64,000 nucleotides of DNA, from assembly GCF_013426915.1 (NCBI RefSeq), contig NZ_AP023180.1, forward strand, positions 1,984,001 to 2,048,000, read 5' to 3'. The notes under the pieces were generated by a model, which searched no databases, was not told the DNA's origin, and was given only the letters and a program-made list of their open reading frames with translations. The DNA comes from Paraburkholderia sp. PGU19. Lineage in GTDB: Bacteria > Pseudomonadota > Gammaproteobacteria > Burkholderiales > Burkholderiaceae. Shown here piece after piece: positions 33,469-46,047 of the stretch. Within the stretch, counting starts at the first letter, position 1. The number at the start of each line of letters is the position of its first letter. The position numbers were made by a program, and so were the translations under genes.

Positions 33469-35379
33469 GTGCCGAACACGCCGAACACGCACCACCCGCG
33501 ACGCCCGCTCGACAGCCTGCCGCCGCAACGCGTCGTCGATATCGACCGCCTCACGGTCGCATTCCGTCGCGGCGAGTCCACGTTCAACGCGGTGCGCGAC
33601 CTGTCGCTCACCGTCGATCGCGGTGAGACGCTCGCCATCGTCGGCGAATCGGGCTCGGGCAAATCGGTGACGTCGCTCGCGTTGATGCGCCTCGTCGAAC
33701 ACGGCGGCGGAAGCATTGCGAACGGCAGCATCGCGTTTCGCCGGCGCAACGGCAACGTGCTCGATCTTGCGCGGGCATCGCAATCCACCATGCGTTCCGT
33801 TCGCGGCGCGGATATCGCGATGATCTTCCAGGAGCCGATGACGTCGCTCAACCCCGTCTTCACGGTCGGCGATCAGATCAGCGAAGCGATCGCGCTGCAT
33901 CAGAACATGAGCCGCAGTCAGGCACATGCTGAAACGCTGCGTCTGCTCGATCTCGTCCGCATTCCCGAAGCACGCCGCGTCTCTGCGCGCTATCCGCACC
34001 AGTTGTCGGGCGGCATGCGGCAACGGGTGATGATCGCGATGGCGCTGTCGTGCAAGCCGTCTCTGCTGATCGCCGACGAGCCGACCACCGCGCTCGACGT
34101 GACGATACAGGCGCAGATCCTGCAACTGATACGGGGCCTGCAAGACGAGATGAACATGGGCGTGATCTTCATCACGCACGACATGGGCGTCGTCGCGGAA
34201 GTGGCGGATCGCGTGCTGGTGATGTATCGCGGTGACAAGGTCGAAGAAGGCGAGTCGTCGCAGCTGTTCGCGGCGCCCACGCATCCTTATACGAAAGCGC
34301 TGCTCGCGGCCGTGCCGAAGCTCGGTTCGATGCAAGGCACGGACGCGCCCGCGAAGTTTTCGTTGCTCACGCTCGACGGCGCACATGCGCAGCAGCCGCC
34401 TGCCGAAAGCGAAAGCGAGTCGGCATCGCAAGCATCAGAGCAGGCTCAGCCGATTCTCCGCGTACGCGATCTCGTCACGCGTTTCCCTGTGCGCAGCGGC
34501 CTGTTCGGCAAGCTCACGGGCCGCGTGCATGCCGTCGAGCGCGTCAGCTTCGATCTGCACGCCGGCGAAACGCTCGCGCTGGTCGGTGAATCCGGTTGCG
34601 GCAAATCGACGACGGGGCGCTCGCTGTTGAGGCTCGTGGAAAGCCAGAGCGGCAGCATCGAGTTCGACGGCAAGGACATCAGTTCGCTCACCGGCCCTTC
34701 GCTGCAGGCTTTGCGCCGCGATATCCAGTTCATTTTCCAGGACCCGTTCGCGTCGCTCAATCCGCGTCTGACGGTCGGCTTCTCGATCATGGAGCCGCTG
34801 CTCGTGCACAACGTCGCGAGCGGTAAGGAAGCGCAGGAGCGCGTCGCGTGGCTGCTCGACAAGGTCGGCCTGCCCGCCGACGCCGCGCGCCGCTATCCGC
34901 ATGAATTCTCGGGCGGCCAGCGTCAGCGCATCGCGATTGCGCGTGCGCTCGCGCTCAATCCGAAGGTCGTGATCGCGGACGAATCGGTGTCGGCGCTCGA
35001 CGTCTCCGTGCAGGCGCAGATCGTCAATCTGATGCTGGACCTGCAGCGCGAGTTGGGTGTGGCGTATCTGTTCATCTCGCACGACATGGCCGTCGTCGAG
35101 CGTATCAGTCATCGCGTCGCGGTGATGTATCTCGGCCAGATCGTCGAGATCGGACCGCGTCGCGCGGTGTTCGAATCGCCGCAGCACCCGTACACGAAGA
35201 AGCTGATGGGCGCCGTGCCCGTCGCCGATCCGGCGCGCCGCCACGCGAAGCGCATGCTCGCCGCCGACGAATTACCCAGCCCGATTCGCGCGCTCGACAA
35301 TGAGCCCGTCGTCGCGCCGCTCGTCGCTGTAGGCCCGGATCATTTCGTGGCCGCGCATCGAATTGGCGGCGCTTACTAG
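33469..35379 (+). CDS. gsiA: GsiA-type peptide ABC importer, dual ATPase
   Basis: The protein has two ABC cassettes: GESGSGKS with LSGGMRQR in the first half and GESGCGKS with FSGGQRQR in the second, joined by a glutamate/serine-rich linker. GTG at 33469 has GGGAG at 8-nt spacing and gives 636 residues. ATG at 33451, without a ribosome-binding site, gives 642. It energises uptake of glutathione or other short peptides through GsiC and GsiD. Confidence 0.9.
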   Translation: MPNTPNTHHPRRPLDSLPPQRVVDIDRLTVAFRRGESTFNAVRDLSLTVDRGETLAIVGESGSGKSVTSLALMRLVEHGGGSIANGSIAFRRRNGNVLDLARASQSTMRSVRGADIAMIFQEPMTSLNPVFTVGDQISEAIALHQNMSRSQAHAETLRLLDLVRIPEARRVSARYPHQLSGGMRQRVMIAMALSCKPSLLIADEPTTALDVTIQAQILQLIRGLQDEMNMGVIFITHDMGVVAEVADRVLVMYRGDKVEEGESSQLFAAPTHPYTKALLAAVPKLGSMQGTDAPAKFSLLTLDGAHAQQPPAESESESASQASEQAQPILRVRDLVTRFPVRSGLFGKLTGRVHAVERVSFDLHAGETLALVGESGCGKSTTGRSLLRLVESQSGSIEFDGKDISSLTGPSLQALRRDIQFIFQDPFASLNPRLTVGFSIMEPLLVHNVASGKEAQERVAWLLDKVGLPADAARRYPHEFSGGQRQRIAIARALALNPKVVIADESVSALDVSVQAQIVNLMLDLQRELGVAYLFISHDMAVVERISHRVAVMYLGQIVEIGPRRAVFESPQHPYTKKLMGAVPVADPARRHAKRMLAADELPSPIRALDNEPVVAPLVAVGPDHFVAAHRIGGAY

Positions 35380-35478
35380 CAACTCGGCACATCACGCATT
35401 ACCGGCAACAACCCCTTAGCCGCGCAGACCAGCGGCATAACTACAGGCAGTTCCCTCGCTCAGTGGAGTTCTGAAACG

Positions 35479-37041
35479 ATGACTACGCTTCTCTTCTCTC
35501 AACCGTTGCGCCTGCGTTCGCTCGTGACGAGCGGCGCGCTGGTCTTTGCGATGCTCGCGTCGGGCGCCGCGCACGCGGCAACGACGGCCGTGATGGCCGT
35601 CGATTCGACGTTCACGACGCTCGACCCGTACGACGCCAACGACACCCTTTCTCAAGCCGTGTCGAAGTCGTTCTATCAAGGTCTGTTCGGCTTCGACAAG
35701 GACATGAAGCTGGTCAACGTGCTCGCGACGAGCTACGAGGCGAGCCCCGATGCACGCGTCTACACGTTCAAGCTGCGCCAGGGCGTGAAGTTCCAGGACG
35801 GTACCGACTTCAACGCCGCAGCCGTCAAAGCGACGTTCGACCGCGTGACGGACCCGGCGAACAAGCTGAAGCGCTACAACATGTTCAGCCGCATCGAGAA
35901 GACGGAAGTGGTCGATCCGTACACGGTGAAGGTCACGCTGAAGGCGCCGTTCTCGGCGTTCATCAACGTGCTCGCGCATCCGTCGGCCGTGATGATCTCG
36001 CCCGCCGCGATGAAGAAGTACGGCAAGGATCTCGCATTTCACCCGGTCGGTACGGGCCCGTTCGAACTCGTGAAGTGGGACCCGGCGGGCGATCTGACCG
36101 TGAAGAAGTTCGACGGTTACTGGAAGAAGGGTTATCCGAAGATCGATGAAATCGACTGGAAGCCCGTGGTCGACAACAACACGCGCGCCGCGCTCGTGCG
36201 CACGGGCGAAGCGGACTTCGCGTTCCGCATTCCGTTCGAGCAGGCCGCCGCGCTGCAATCGGAACCGAAAGTCGACATCATCGCCACGCCGTCGATCATC
36301 AACCGCTACGTCAGCCTGAACACGACGAAGAAGCCGTTCGACAACCCGAAGGTGCGCGAAGCGCTGAACTACGCGATCAACAAGGAAGCGCTTGCGAAGG
36401 TCGCGTTCTCGGGTTACGCCGTGCCCGCCGATGGCGTGATCCCCGAAGGCGTCGATTACGCGACGAAGCTCGGCCCCTGGCCATACGACCCCGCGAAAGC
36501 ACGCGCGCTGCTGAAGGAAGCGGGTTATCCGAACGGCTTCGAGACGACGCTCTGGTCGGCGTACAACAACTCGACTTCGCAGAAAGCGATTCAGTTCGTG
36601 CAGCAGCAACTGGCGCAAGTGGGCGTGAAGGCAAGCGTCGAAGCACTCGAAGCCGGCCAGCGCGTCGCGAAGGTCGAAAGCGCGCAAGACCCGGCGACGG
36701 CGCCCGTGCGCATGTACTACATCGGCTGGTCGTCGTCGACGGGTGAAGCGGACTGGGGCATCACGCCGCTGCTCGCGTCGTCGTCGATCCCGCCGAAGCT
36801 TGTGAACACCGCGTACTACAAGAACGATACCGTCGACAGCGATCTCACCAAGGCGCTCGAAACCACAGACCGCACGCAGAAGGCCGCGCTGTATGGCGAC
36901 GCGCAAAAGCGCATCTGGGCCGACGCGCCGTGGCTCTTCCTCGTCAAGGAGAAGGTCGTGTACGCGCGCAGCAAGCGGCTTGCGGGCGCGTACGTCGCGC
37001 CGGACGGCTCGTTCAATTTCGATGAAATCGCGCTGAAGTAA
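35479..37041 (+). CDS. gsiB: GsiB-type periplasmic peptide-binding protein
   Basis: The 520-residue protein has a signal peptide ending near ASGAAHA and the SBP family 5 fold: [59 protein letters not shown] and [20 protein letters not shown]. It delivers peptides to the GsiCD permease. It is 99 bp after gsiA. Confidence 0.92.
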   Translation: MTTLLFSQPLRLRSLVTSGALVFAMLASGAAHAATTAVMAVDSTFTTLDPYDANDTLSQAVSKSFYQGLFGFDKDMKLVNVLATSYEASPDARVYTFKLRQGVKFQDGTDFNAAAVKATFDRVTDPANKLKRYNMFSRIEKTEVVDPYTVKVTLKAPFSAFINVLAHPSAVMISPAAMKKYGKDLAFHPVGTGPFELVKWDPAGDLTVKKFDGYWKKGYPKIDEIDWKPVVDNNTRAALVRTGEADFAFRIPFEQAAALQSEPKVDIIATPSIINRYVSLNTTKKPFDNPKVREALNYAINKEALAKVAFSGYAVPADGVIPEGVDYATKLGPWPYDPAKARALLKEAGYPNGFETTLWSAYNNSTSQKAIQFVQQQLAQVGVKASVEALEAGQRVAKVESAQDPATAPVRMYYIGWSSSTGEADWGITPLLASSSIPPKLVNTAYYKNDTVDSDLTKALETTDRTQKAALYGDAQKRIWADAPWLFLVKEKVVYARSKRLAGAYVAPDGSFNFDEIALK

Positions 37042-37132
37042 TCGCTCGCACAGCGCTGGCCTCGATGTTCTTGCGTTAAGGCCAGCGCGCTCGCTTCATG
37101 TCGCCCACGTTTTTCGATAGCGGATCGCTCTC

Positions 37133-38053
37133 ATGCTGAATTTTCTCGTCAAACGTCTGCTGGGCCTGCTGCCGACGCTCGTGATCGTCGCCGGCCTCGT
37201 GTTCCTGTTCGTGCACATGCTGCCCGGCGACCCGGCACGGCTCGCAGCCGGCCCCGAAGCCGACGATGCAACCGTCGCGCTCGTGCGCGCCGATCTCGGC
37301 CTCGACAAGCCTATGCCGCAGCAGTTCGTGAACTTCTTCATGCGCACCGCGCATGGCGACTTTGGCATCTCGACGCGCAGCAAGCGCCCTGTCTCCGCGG
37401 AGATCGGCGAGCGCTTCATGCCGACGCTGATGCTCACGCTCGTCAGCATGGTGTGGGCCGTGATCTTCGGCATGACGATCGGCATCGTGTCGGCCGTGTG
37501 GCGCAACAAGTGGCCCGACCGGCTCGGCATGACGATCGCCGTGTCGGGCATCTCGTTTCCCGCATTCGCGTTCGGCATGCTGCTGATGGAAGTGTTCTCG
37601 GTGAAGCTCGGCTGGCTGCCGATTGTCGGCGACGGCTCGTGGCGCAGCTACGTGCTGCCGTCCATCACGCTCGGCGCGGCTGTCGCGGCCGTGATGGCGC
37701 GCTTCACGCGAGCTTCGTTCGTCGAGGTGCTGAACGAGGACTTCGTGCGCACTGCGCGAGCGAAAGGCGTCGCGGAGCAATGGGTCGTCATCAAGCACTG
37801 CCTGCGCAACGCGATGATTCCCGTCGTCACGATGATGGGTTTGCAGTTCGGTTTTCTGCTCGGCGGTTCGATCGTCGTCGAAGTGGTGTTCAACTGGCCG
37901 GGCATGGGACGCCTGCTGGTGGATGCCGTTGCGATGCGCGATTACCCCGTGATTCAGGCTGAAGTGCTGCTGTTCTCGCTGGAATTCATCGTCATCAATC
38001 TGGTCGTCGACGTGCTGTACGCCGTCATCAATCCGACCATCCGTTTCAAGTGA
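37133..38053 (+). CDS. gsiC: GsiC-type peptide ABC permease
   Basis: A 306-residue inner-membrane protein of the DppB family: [20 protein letters not shown] opening, [14 protein letters not shown], and the EAA loop [20 protein letters not shown] contacting the ATPase. About six membrane helices. Confidence 0.93.
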   Translation: MLNFLVKRLLGLLPTLVIVAGLVFLFVHMLPGDPARLAAGPEADDATVALVRADLGLDKPMPQQFVNFFMRTAHGDFGISTRSKRPVSAEIGERFMPTLMLTLVSMVWAVIFGMTIGIVSAVWRNKWPDRLGMTIAVSGISFPAFAFGMLLMEVFSVKLGWLPIVGDGSWRSYVLPSITLGAAVAAVMARFTRASFVEVLNEDFVRTARAKGVAEQWVVIKHCLRNAMIPVVTMMGLQFGFLLGGSIVVEVVFNWPGMGRLLVDAVAMRDYPVIQAEVLLFSLEFIVINLVVDVLYAVINPTIRFK

Positions 38054-38060
38054 GGCCCGC

Positions 38061-38966
38061 ATGAGCACGACCGCCGACAACAGCCGCGCCGTCTCGTCCA
38101 CCCGCGACGAAAGCGCGATCCGCACGCCATGGACCGAGTTCTGGCGCAAGTTCCGCAAGCAGCATGTCGCCCTCGCAGCGGGTGTGTTCGTGTTGCTGCT
38201 GATCGTCGTATCGATCGTGGGCCCGCATATCGTTCCGTTCGACCCTGAAAACTATTTCGACTACGACGCGCTGAATGCGGGGCCATCGGCTGCGCACTGG
38301 TTCGGTGTCGATTCGCTGGGCCGCGATATCTTCAGCCGCATCGTCGCGGGCACGCGCATTTCGCTTGCGGCGGGCTTCGTGTCGGTGGCGATCGGTGCGA
38401 TCGTCGGCACGTTCTTCGGTTTGCTCGCAGGCTATTACGAAGGCTGGTGGGACCGCATCACGATGCGCGTCGCCGACGTGCTGTTCGCGTTCCCCGGCAT
38501 TCTGCTCGCCATCGGCATCGTCGCGATTCTCGGCAACGGCATGATCAACGTGATCGCCGCCGTCGCCGTGTTTAGCATCCCGGCGTTCGCGCGGCTCGTG
38601 CGCGGCAACACGCTGATGCTGAAGCAGCTGACGTATATCGAAGCCGCGCGCAGCATCGGTGCGTCGGACTGGACCATCATCATGCGGCATATTCTGCCGG
38701 GCACGATTTCGTCGGTAGTCGTGTATCTGACGATGCGCATCGGCACGTCGATCATCACGGCCGCGAGCCTGTCGTTTCTCGGCCTCGGCGCGCAGCCGCC
38801 AACGCCCGAGTGGGGCGCGATGCTTAACGAAGCGCGAGCCGACATGGTGACGGCGCCGCATATCGCGCTGTTTCCAAGCCTTGCGATCTTCCTGACCGTG
38901 CTCGCGTTCAATCTGCTCGGCGACGGCTTGCGCGATGCGCTCGACCCGAAGCTGGACCGGCCATGA
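38061..38966 (+). CDS. gsiD: GsiD-type peptide ABC permease
   Basis: A 301-residue DppC-family permease: [37 protein letters not shown], the EAA loop [20 protein letters not shown] and [20 protein letters not shown]. It lies 7 bp after gsiC; its stop overlaps the aminopeptidase start by 4 bp (ATGA). Confidence 0.93.
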   Translation: MSTTADNSRAVSSTRDESAIRTPWTEFWRKFRKQHVALAAGVFVLLLIVVSIVGPHIVPFDPENYFDYDALNAGPSAAHWFGVDSLGRDIFSRIVAGTRISLAAGFVSVAIGAIVGTFFGLLAGYYEGWWDRITMRVADVLFAFPGILLAIGIVAILGNGMINVIAAVAVFSIPAFARLVRGNTLMLKQLTYIEAARSIGASDWTIIMRHILPGTISSVVVYLTMRIGTSIITAASLSFLGLGAQPPTPEWGAMLNEARADMVTAPHIALFPSLAIFLTVLAFNLLGDGLRDALDPKLDRP

Positions 38967-40024
38967 CTGAGCTTGCGATGCCGCAGGTCGGCGTGTTGCC
39001 GGCGGGCGCGTTGGGCACGATTGCGGATGTGTCCGGCGTGACAGTCGGGCATTGCACGCTCGCCGATGGCCCGATACAGACGGGCGTGACCGTGGTCCGT
39101 GCGCATCCGGACGATCCATATCGTCACAAGGTGCCTGCGGCTGCGAGCGTGATCAACGGCTTCGGCAAGAGCATCGGACTCGTGCAGGTCGAAGAACTCG
39201 GCGTGCTCGAAACGCCGATTGCGTTGACCAATACGTTCGGCGTCGCGACTGTCGCGCAGGCGCAGATTCGCGCCGCCATTGCCAGCAATCCGCAGATCGG
39301 GCGCAAGTGGCCGACCGTCAATCCGCTCGTGTTCGAATGCAACGACGGTTACCTCAACGATATTCAGGCGCTTGCCGTTGAAGACAAGCACTACGTCGCG
39401 GCGCTCGATGCGGCGGCATCCGGATTCCAACGTGGCTCCGTCGGCGCGGGGCGCGGCATGTCGTGCTTCGATTTGAAAGGCGGCATCGGCTCGGCTTCGC
39501 GCGTGGCGAATGTGGCAGGCAAGGGTTTCACTGTCGGTGCGCTGGTGCTCGCGAACTTCGGACGGCTGCCGATGCTGACGATCGATGGCATTCCGCTTGG
39601 GCGCGAACTGTTTGCCCGCAAGCAGCCAGCATCAACAGCAAAACCCGAGCAAGGCTCGATCATCATGATCGTCGCCACCGATGCGCCTCTCGATTCACGC
39701 CAGCTCAAGCGCCTCTCGATGCGCGCCGCCGCGGGTCTCGCGCGCACGGGTTCGGTTTATGGTCATGGTAGCGGCGATATCGCGCTAGCGTTCTCGACGG
39801 CATGGACAATCCCGCATGAAGGCGATTTCATCGCAACGCCGCCGTTGCTCAGCGATGCGCGTCTCGATCCGCTGTTTCATGCATGCGCGGATAGCGTCGA
39901 GCAGGCAATCATCGATGCATTGTGGTCAGCCACCTCGGTCACGGGGCGCGACGCGCACACACGTCTTTCGTTGCGTGAAGCCGCGCGCGATCTCGAACAC
40001 CTGTTGAAACGGCACACAACATGA
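38963..40024 (+). CDS. P1-family aminopeptidase (DmpA/BapA type)
   Basis: A 353-residue Ntn-like peptidase that matures by self-cleavage. The predicted site is G231-S232 in [16 protein letters not shown], equal to the cleavage that exposes the catalytic serine in Dmp[20 protein letters not shown] and [13 protein letters not shown] are also conserved. Members cut N-terminal D-residues or beta-amino acids from short peptides. Overlaps on both sides put it within the gsi unit, so it likely acts on imported peptides. Confidence 0.9.
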   Translation: MTELAMPQVGVLPAGALGTIADVSGVTVGHCTLADGPIQTGVTVVRAHPDDPYRHKVPAAASVINGFGKSIGLVQVEELGVLETPIALTNTFGVATVAQAQIRAAIASNPQIGRKWPTVNPLVFECNDGYLNDIQALAVEDKHYVAALDAAASGFQRGSVGAGRGMSCFDLKGGIGSASRVANVAGKGFTVGALVLANFGRLPMLTIDGIPLGRELFARKQPASTAKPEQGSIIMIVATDAPLDSRQLKRLSMRAAAGLARTGSVYGHGSGDIALAFSTAWTIPHEGDFIATPPLLSDARLDPLFHACADSVEQAIIDALWSATSVTGRDAHTRLSLREAARDLEHLLKRHTT

Positions 40025-40845
40025 AAGTACTGATTTCCGTCGATATCGAAGGCGTGGCAGGCGTCGTGAATTCCGAGCAGGTTCGAGCGGGCAATGGCGA
40101 ATACGAACGCGCGCGACGCTGGATGACGCTCGAAGCAAACGCGGCGATTGAAGGCGCATTCGCGGGCGGCGCAACGGACGTCTGGGTCAACGACTCGCAC
40201 GGCGGCTTTCGTAATCTGTTACCCGACATGCTCGACGCGCGCGCCAATGTGATACTCGGCAAGCCGCGAACGCTCGGCATGATGGCGGGCCTCGAATACG
40301 GGCCGCAACTCGTGTTCATGATCGGCTATCACGCAATGGCGCAAAGCCGCGGCATTCTTGCGCATACGATCAACAGCTTTGCCTTCACGCGCATAACGAT
40401 GAACGGCCGCGATGTAGGTGAAGCGGGGATTTATGGCGCGCTGGCTCGCGAGTATGGCGCGAGCGTCGTGCTGCTTTCGGGCGACGATGTGTTTGCCGAC
40501 GAAACGCGGCCCATATTTCCCGATGCGACGTTCGTGGTCACCAAGAACGCGATGGGTTTTGGAAGCGGCGCGACGCAGACGCCGGAGCGTGCGTGTGCTG
40601 CGATCAGAGAATCAGCGCGGGATGTTGTCGCGAAGTTCGAAGGGCTGGCCGTTGCGCCACGACTCCAGTCCCAACCCGTCGATATCGAACTGCGCGTGCA
40701 AACTACCGCGCTCGCCGATCTGTTTGCGCAGATGCCTTCGCTGGAACGCGTGGACGGCGTGACGCTGCGCTTTTCTACGCCGTCAGTCGAGCATGCGGTG
40801 CGTACGCTGAATTGCCTGTCGGCGATGTCCTTCATGTTGCGCTGA
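40021..40845 (+). CDS. M55-family D-aminopeptidase (DppA type)
   Basis: The 274-residue zinc peptidase begins [16 protein letters not shown] with D8 and E10 as metal ligands, followed by NDSHGGFRNLLPDM and MIGYHAMAQSRGILAHT, which carry the other histidines. The Bacillus DppA enzyme is a D-alanine-specific decameric aminopeptidase. It overlaps the preceding gene by 4 bp and ends the unit. The presence of D-, beta- and isoaspartyl-specific enzymes points to unusual or cell-wall peptides. Confidence 0.92.
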   Translation: MKVLISVDIEGVAGVVNSEQVRAGNGEYERARRWMTLEANAAIEGAFAGGATDVWVNDSHGGFRNLLPDMLDARANVILGKPRTLGMMAGLEYGPQLVFMIGYHAMAQSRGILAHTINSFAFTRITMNGRDVGEAGIYGALAREYGASVVLLSGDDVFADETRPIFPDATFVVTKNAMGFGSGATQTPERACAAIRESARDVVAKFEGLAVAPRLQSQPVDIELRVQTTALADLFAQMPSLERVDGVTLRFSTPSVEHAVRTLNCLSAMSFMLR

Positions 40846-40868
40846 CCTGTCTGTGCAGATCAGCGCAA
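40837..40868. terminator. Hairpin between converging peptide and sugar units
   Basis: A 9-bp perfect stem TTGCGCTGA / TCAGCGCAA overlaps the stop codon of the M55 peptidase and encloses a 14-base loop with its own short TCTG/CAGA stem. There is no T tract; termination is likely but not certain. Confidence 0.5.
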
Positions 40869-40887
40869 CCTCAAGCAAGCGGCAACC

Positions 40888-41904
40888 TCATACCCGCCGC
40901 TTGCTCCGCCGGAACTGATCGAACAGCACCGCCAGCAGCAGAATCCCGCCGCGAATCAGATACTGATAAAACGTCGGCACATTCAACAGGCTCATCGCGT
41001 CCTGCACCGAGCCCATAATCAGCACGCCGACCAGCACGCCGGAAATCGTCGCGACACCGCCCGTCAGCGATACACCGCCAAGCACGCAAGCCGAAATCAC
41101 GCCCAGTTCGAGGCCGACAGAAGTCTTCGGATCGCCGAGACTCATCCGCGACGCGAGCATCACACCCGCGAAACCCGTCACCAGCCCTTGCAGCACGAAC
41201 ACGGTGATCTTGATACGCGTAACGGGCAGACCCGCCAGCAACGCGGCCTCGCTATTGCCGCCGACAGCCAGCACGTTCTTGCCGAACACCGTCTTGCGCA
41301 ACAAAAAGCCAAACAGCACGAAGCCGACGATGTTGCTCCAGATCGGAAACGAAATGCCGAGGAATGAACCGCCGCCGAGATCGAAGAAGCTCTCTTCCGA
41401 GATCATCACCGCATCGCCGTTCGACGTGATGAACGCGAGACCGCGCACCACTTCCATCATGGCGAGCGTGACGATCAGCGAATTGATCTTGTAACGCGCA
41501 ATCAGCACGCCGTTCACCATCCCGACCGCGCCGCCCGCCAGCACGCCCGCGGTGACGCCGAGCATCACACTATGCGTCGCCGTAATCAGCGTCGATGCAA
41601 CGACGCCCGAAAACGCGACGATCGACGCCACCGACAAATCCACTTCGCCAAGCGCCAACACGAACATCATCGTCACGGAGATCGAACCGATCAGCGTGAC
41701 GGACAGCAACAGGCCCTGCATGTTGCGGGTCGTCAGAAAGTCGGGCACCGCGAACGACAGCACCGCGAACAGAATGACGAACACCATCACGATGCCCGAC
41801 TTGTTGATCAGGTCCCACGTGCGCGCCGCGTGCGCGGCCGCGCCGGGCGAGGCGGCGTGATTGGCTGCCGGCTCGGTCGCCGGACGTGTGCTCGGTGTTT
41901 GCAT
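40888..41904 (-). CDS. araH: Sugar ABC transporter permease (AraH/RbsC type)
   Basis: A 338-residue permease of the BPD_transp_2 family with about eight or more membrane helices. ALGEVDLSVASIVAFSGVVA is the family signature and VLGGVSLTGGVATISGVLVG matches RbsC/AraH. It is the last gene of the leftward unit. Confidence 0.88.
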   Translation of the reverse strand: MQTPSTRPATEPAANHAASPGAAAHAARTWDLINKSGIVMVFVILFAVLSFAVPDFLTTRNMQGLLLSVTLIGSISVTMMFVLALGEVDLSVASIVAFSGVVASTLITATHSVMLGVTAGVLAGGAVGMVNGVLIARYKINSLIVTLAMMEVVRGLAFITSNGDAVMISEESFFDLGGGSFLGISFPIWSNIVGFVLFGFLLRKTVFGKNVLAVGGNSEAALLAGLPVTRIKITVFVLQGLVTGFAGVMLASRMSLGDPKTSVGLELGVISACVLGGVSLTGGVATISGVLVGVLIMGSVQDAMSLLNVPTFYQYLIRGGILLLAVLFDQFRRSKRRV

Positions 41905-41952
41905 GGTCTTCCAGTTCCGTGGTCTACGTGGTGCGTTGTTGCGCGCGCTGCA

Positions 41953-43524
41953 TTACTGCGGCAAAGCGAGTTTGATCAGTTGATCGGGCGTGGCCTGCGC
42001 TTTCGGCAGATCGCCGACGATGCGCCCTTCCTTCATCACGAGCACGCGGTCCGCAATGCCGATCACTTCCGCCAGATCGCTCGATACGACGATCACCGTG
42101 CGCCCCGCTTCGGCGAGGTCGTACAGCAGGTCGTAAATTTCCGCGCGCGCGCCGACGTCGATGCCGCGAGTCGGTTCGTCGAGCAGAAACACGTCGATGC
42201 GTTCAGCGAGCCAGCGCGACAGGATCACCTTCTGTTGGTTGCCGCCCGACAACGTGCCGATCACGGTTTCCGTGTTGCGTGTCTTGATCGACAGCTTGTC
42301 GATGTATTCGCGCGTCAGGTCGCGTTCGCGCTTGCCGTTCAGCAAAAAGCTCAACGGGCTGAAATGCCGGCGCGCGCTGATATTGAGGTTGTCGGCCACG
42401 GAAGCAATCGCGACGATGCCTTCCTGCTTGCGATCTTCCGGGCACAGCGCGATACCTGCGCGCACTGCGTCGCGCGGCGTCGCAAACGACACGCGCTTGC
42501 CGTTCAGTTCGACATGGCCGCTTGCCGGCCGCGTCGCGCCATAGAGCAGCTTCATCAACTCGGAGCGCCCCGCGCCCACCAGCCCGAAGAAGCCGACGAT
42601 CTCACCCTTACGCGCAGTGAAGGAGACCGGAGCGGAAAGCCCCGGCCCCATCAACTGCTTCGCTTCAAGCTGTACCTCGCCCGCCTGGCGCGGACGATAC
42701 CCATACACATCGCGGATCGAGCGGCCCACCATGCAGCTGATCAACCGGTCGCGATCCAGGTCCGCGACGGAATCGAATGTCTCGATCCGACGGCCGTCGC
42801 GGAACACGGTGACGCGGTCGCACAGTTCGTACACCTCGTCCATCCGGTGCGTGACGTAAATCACTGCGCGCCCCTGCGCGCGCAATGCATTGATGATCTT
42901 GAAGAGCCGTTCTGTCTCACGCGCGGACAGTGAACTGGTCGGTTCGTCGAAGGCGATCACGCGCGCGTCGCGCATCAGCGCCTTGCCGATTTCGATCATC
43001 TGCCGCTGGCCGATCGACAGGCTCTTCACCTGCGTGTTCGGATCGATCGATTCACCTAGCCGCTCCAGTTCCGTCATCGCGCGTTTGACGAGCGCTTTCT
43101 CGTCGAGCACGCCGAAGCGGTTCGGCAACTGCCCGAGCATCAGGTTCTCAGCGACCGTCAGCTCGGGCACGAGATGCAGTTCCTGATAGATGATTGCGAT
43201 GCCCGCCTCGATCGCGGCTTTCGTCGTCGTGAACTTGTGTTCGACACCGGCGAGGCGCAACGCGCCCGCCTGCGTCTGGTTCACGCCCGACAACACCTTC
43301 AGCAGCGTCGACTTGCCCGCGCCGTTCTCGCCCATCAGGCCGTGCACTTCACCGCCGCGCACGTCGAAAGACACATTGTCGAGCGCCACCACGCCCGGAA
43401 ACGCGACCGTAATGCCGTCGAGTTGGAGATGCGTGGCGGACGCCGTCAACGGCTGTTCCGAAGGAGCAACGTAAGTGGCATTAGTGGCGCTGGCGGCGTC
43501 ATTCGCGTTCATCGTGTTTTGCAT
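41953..43524 (-). CDS. araG: Sugar ABC transporter ATPase (AraG type)
   Basis: A 523-residue protein with two ABC domains: [17 protein letters not shown] and [14 protein letters not shown] in the first, the degenerate [16 protein letters not shown] and [20 protein letters not shown] in the second. This asymmetry is normal for AraG, RbsA and MglA. It lies between the binding protein and permease genes. Confidence 0.92.
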   Translation of the reverse strand: MQNTMNANDAASATNATYVAPSEQPLTASATHLQLDGITVAFPGVVALDNVSFDVRGGEVHGLMGENGAGKSTLLKVLSGVNQTQAGALRLAGVEHKFTTTKAAIEAGIAIIYQELHLVPELTVAENLMLGQLPNRFGVLDEKALVKRAMTELERLGESIDPNTQVKSLSIGQRQMIEIGKALMRDARVIAFDEPTSSLSARETERLFKIINALRAQGRAVIYVTHRMDEVYELCDRVTVFRDGRRIETFDSVADLDRDRLISCMVGRSIRDVYGYRPRQAGEVQLEAKQLMGPGLSAPVSFTARKGEIVGFFGLVGAGRSELMKLLYGATRPASGHVELNGKRVSFATPRDAVRAGIALCPEDRKQEGIVAIASVADNLNISARRHFSPLSFLLNGKRERDLTREYIDKLSIKTRNTETVIGTLSGGNQQKVILSRWLAERIDVFLLDEPTRGIDVGARAEIYDLLYDLAEAGRTVIVVSSDLAEVIGIADRVLVMKEGRIVGDLPKAQATPDQLIKLALPQ

Positions 43525-43537
43525 CCGTTCTACCGCA

Positions 43538-44542
43538 TCAGATTCCGAGTTCCGTGCGCACGTCCTTCCAGTTGTCGCGCGTCATCAGCTTGCCCGTGGT
43601 CTGCGTGTCAGCAGGCGGCTGCTTGCCCGACTTGATCCAGTCGACGAGGTTCTGCGTGCTCTGCTTGCCGTGGTTCGTCGAGCTGACGGCGATCGTGCCG
43701 TAGAAGCCCGTCGGTTCCTTCTTCTGGAACTCGGCGAACGCTTCGCCCGCGCCGTTGATGCCCACGCCGATCACGTCCGAACCGGGAATGTGCAGTTGCT
43801 CGGTGGCACGCACGCCGCCCAGCACGCTCTCTTCGTTCAGCGCGAAAATCACCCACTTCTTGATGTTCGGATGCTTCGACAGCACGGGCGACGCTGCGTT
43901 GAAGCCGCCTTCGTCGTCGGTGGTCTTTTGCGGCGCGTCGAAGATGTTGTCCTTCTTGAAGCCGTTGGCGAGCAGCGACTCCGTTGCGCCATCGGTGCGC
44001 AGCTTGGCCGTCGGCAGTTCGTAATCGGTGATGCGGATCGCGCCCACTTCTTCCGGCTTCCAGCCGCGCTTCTTCATTTCGTCGGTGATCGCCGTGCCAA
44101 CCTGATTGCCGATCTTGAACGCCGACATGCCCAGATGCGGCACGCCTGCGAGCGGCTTGCCCGTCGAGTCGACCAGTTGATCGTCGACGGTCACGAACTT
44201 CATGTTGTAGCGCTTGGCGCGCGCCTGAATCGCCGGTCCAAGACGCACGTCGGGCGGGCAGATCACGAAGCCCTGCGCGCCTTGTGCGCCGAGGTTGTCG
44301 ATCGCGGCGAGCACTTTCTCGCCGTCGGGCGCGCCGATGTTCACGACCGAGAAGCCTTCCTTCTGGCCCAAAGCCGCCGCCGCTTTCTGCTCGTTGATGA
44401 ACCATGCCTGTTCGGGCATTTTCACGAGCACGCCGATTTTCAGCGGCGCGTCCGCGTGCGCGGTCATCTGCATGGCGAACGGCGCTGCGAGCAGCGCGGC
44501 GGCCATCGCGGACAAAGTGAGGCGTCTAAGCTTACGGGTCAT
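43538..44542 (-). CDS. araF: Periplasmic arabinose-type sugar-binding protein (AraF-like)
   Basis: The 334-residue protein has a signal peptide ending near MTAHA, then [20 protein letters not shown], which follows the E. coli AraF pattern of an aromatic pair and glutamate near the sugar. [19 protein letters not shown] is near the C-terminus. L-arabinose or D-galactose is the probable ligand, given the neighbouring dehydrogenase. Confidence 0.9.
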   Translation of the reverse strand: MTRKLRRLTLSAMAAALLAAPFAMQMTAHADAPLKIGVLVKMPEQAWFINEQKAAAALGQKEGFSVVNIGAPDGEKVLAAIDNLGAQGAQGFVICPPDVRLGPAIQARAKRYNMKFVTVDDQLVDSTGKPLAGVPHLGMSAFKIGNQVGTAITDEMKKRGWKPEEVGAIRITDYELPTAKLRTDGATESLLANGFKKDNIFDAPQKTTDDEGGFNAASPVLSKHPNIKKWVIFALNEESVLGGVRATEQLHIPGSDVIGVGINGAGEAFAEFQKKEPTGFYGTIAVSSTNHGKQSTQNLVDWIKSGKQPPADTQTTGKLMTRDNWKDVRTELGI

Positions 44543-44634
44543 GCTTGTCTCCTTGGATCAGGTCGTTGCTTGTGGTTGTTCGAATGACGCAAAACAGGTC
44601 TAAAGGGACGACCAGGCCCGCGTTCTCTCAGGCT

Positions 44635-46047
<1,413 letters not shown>

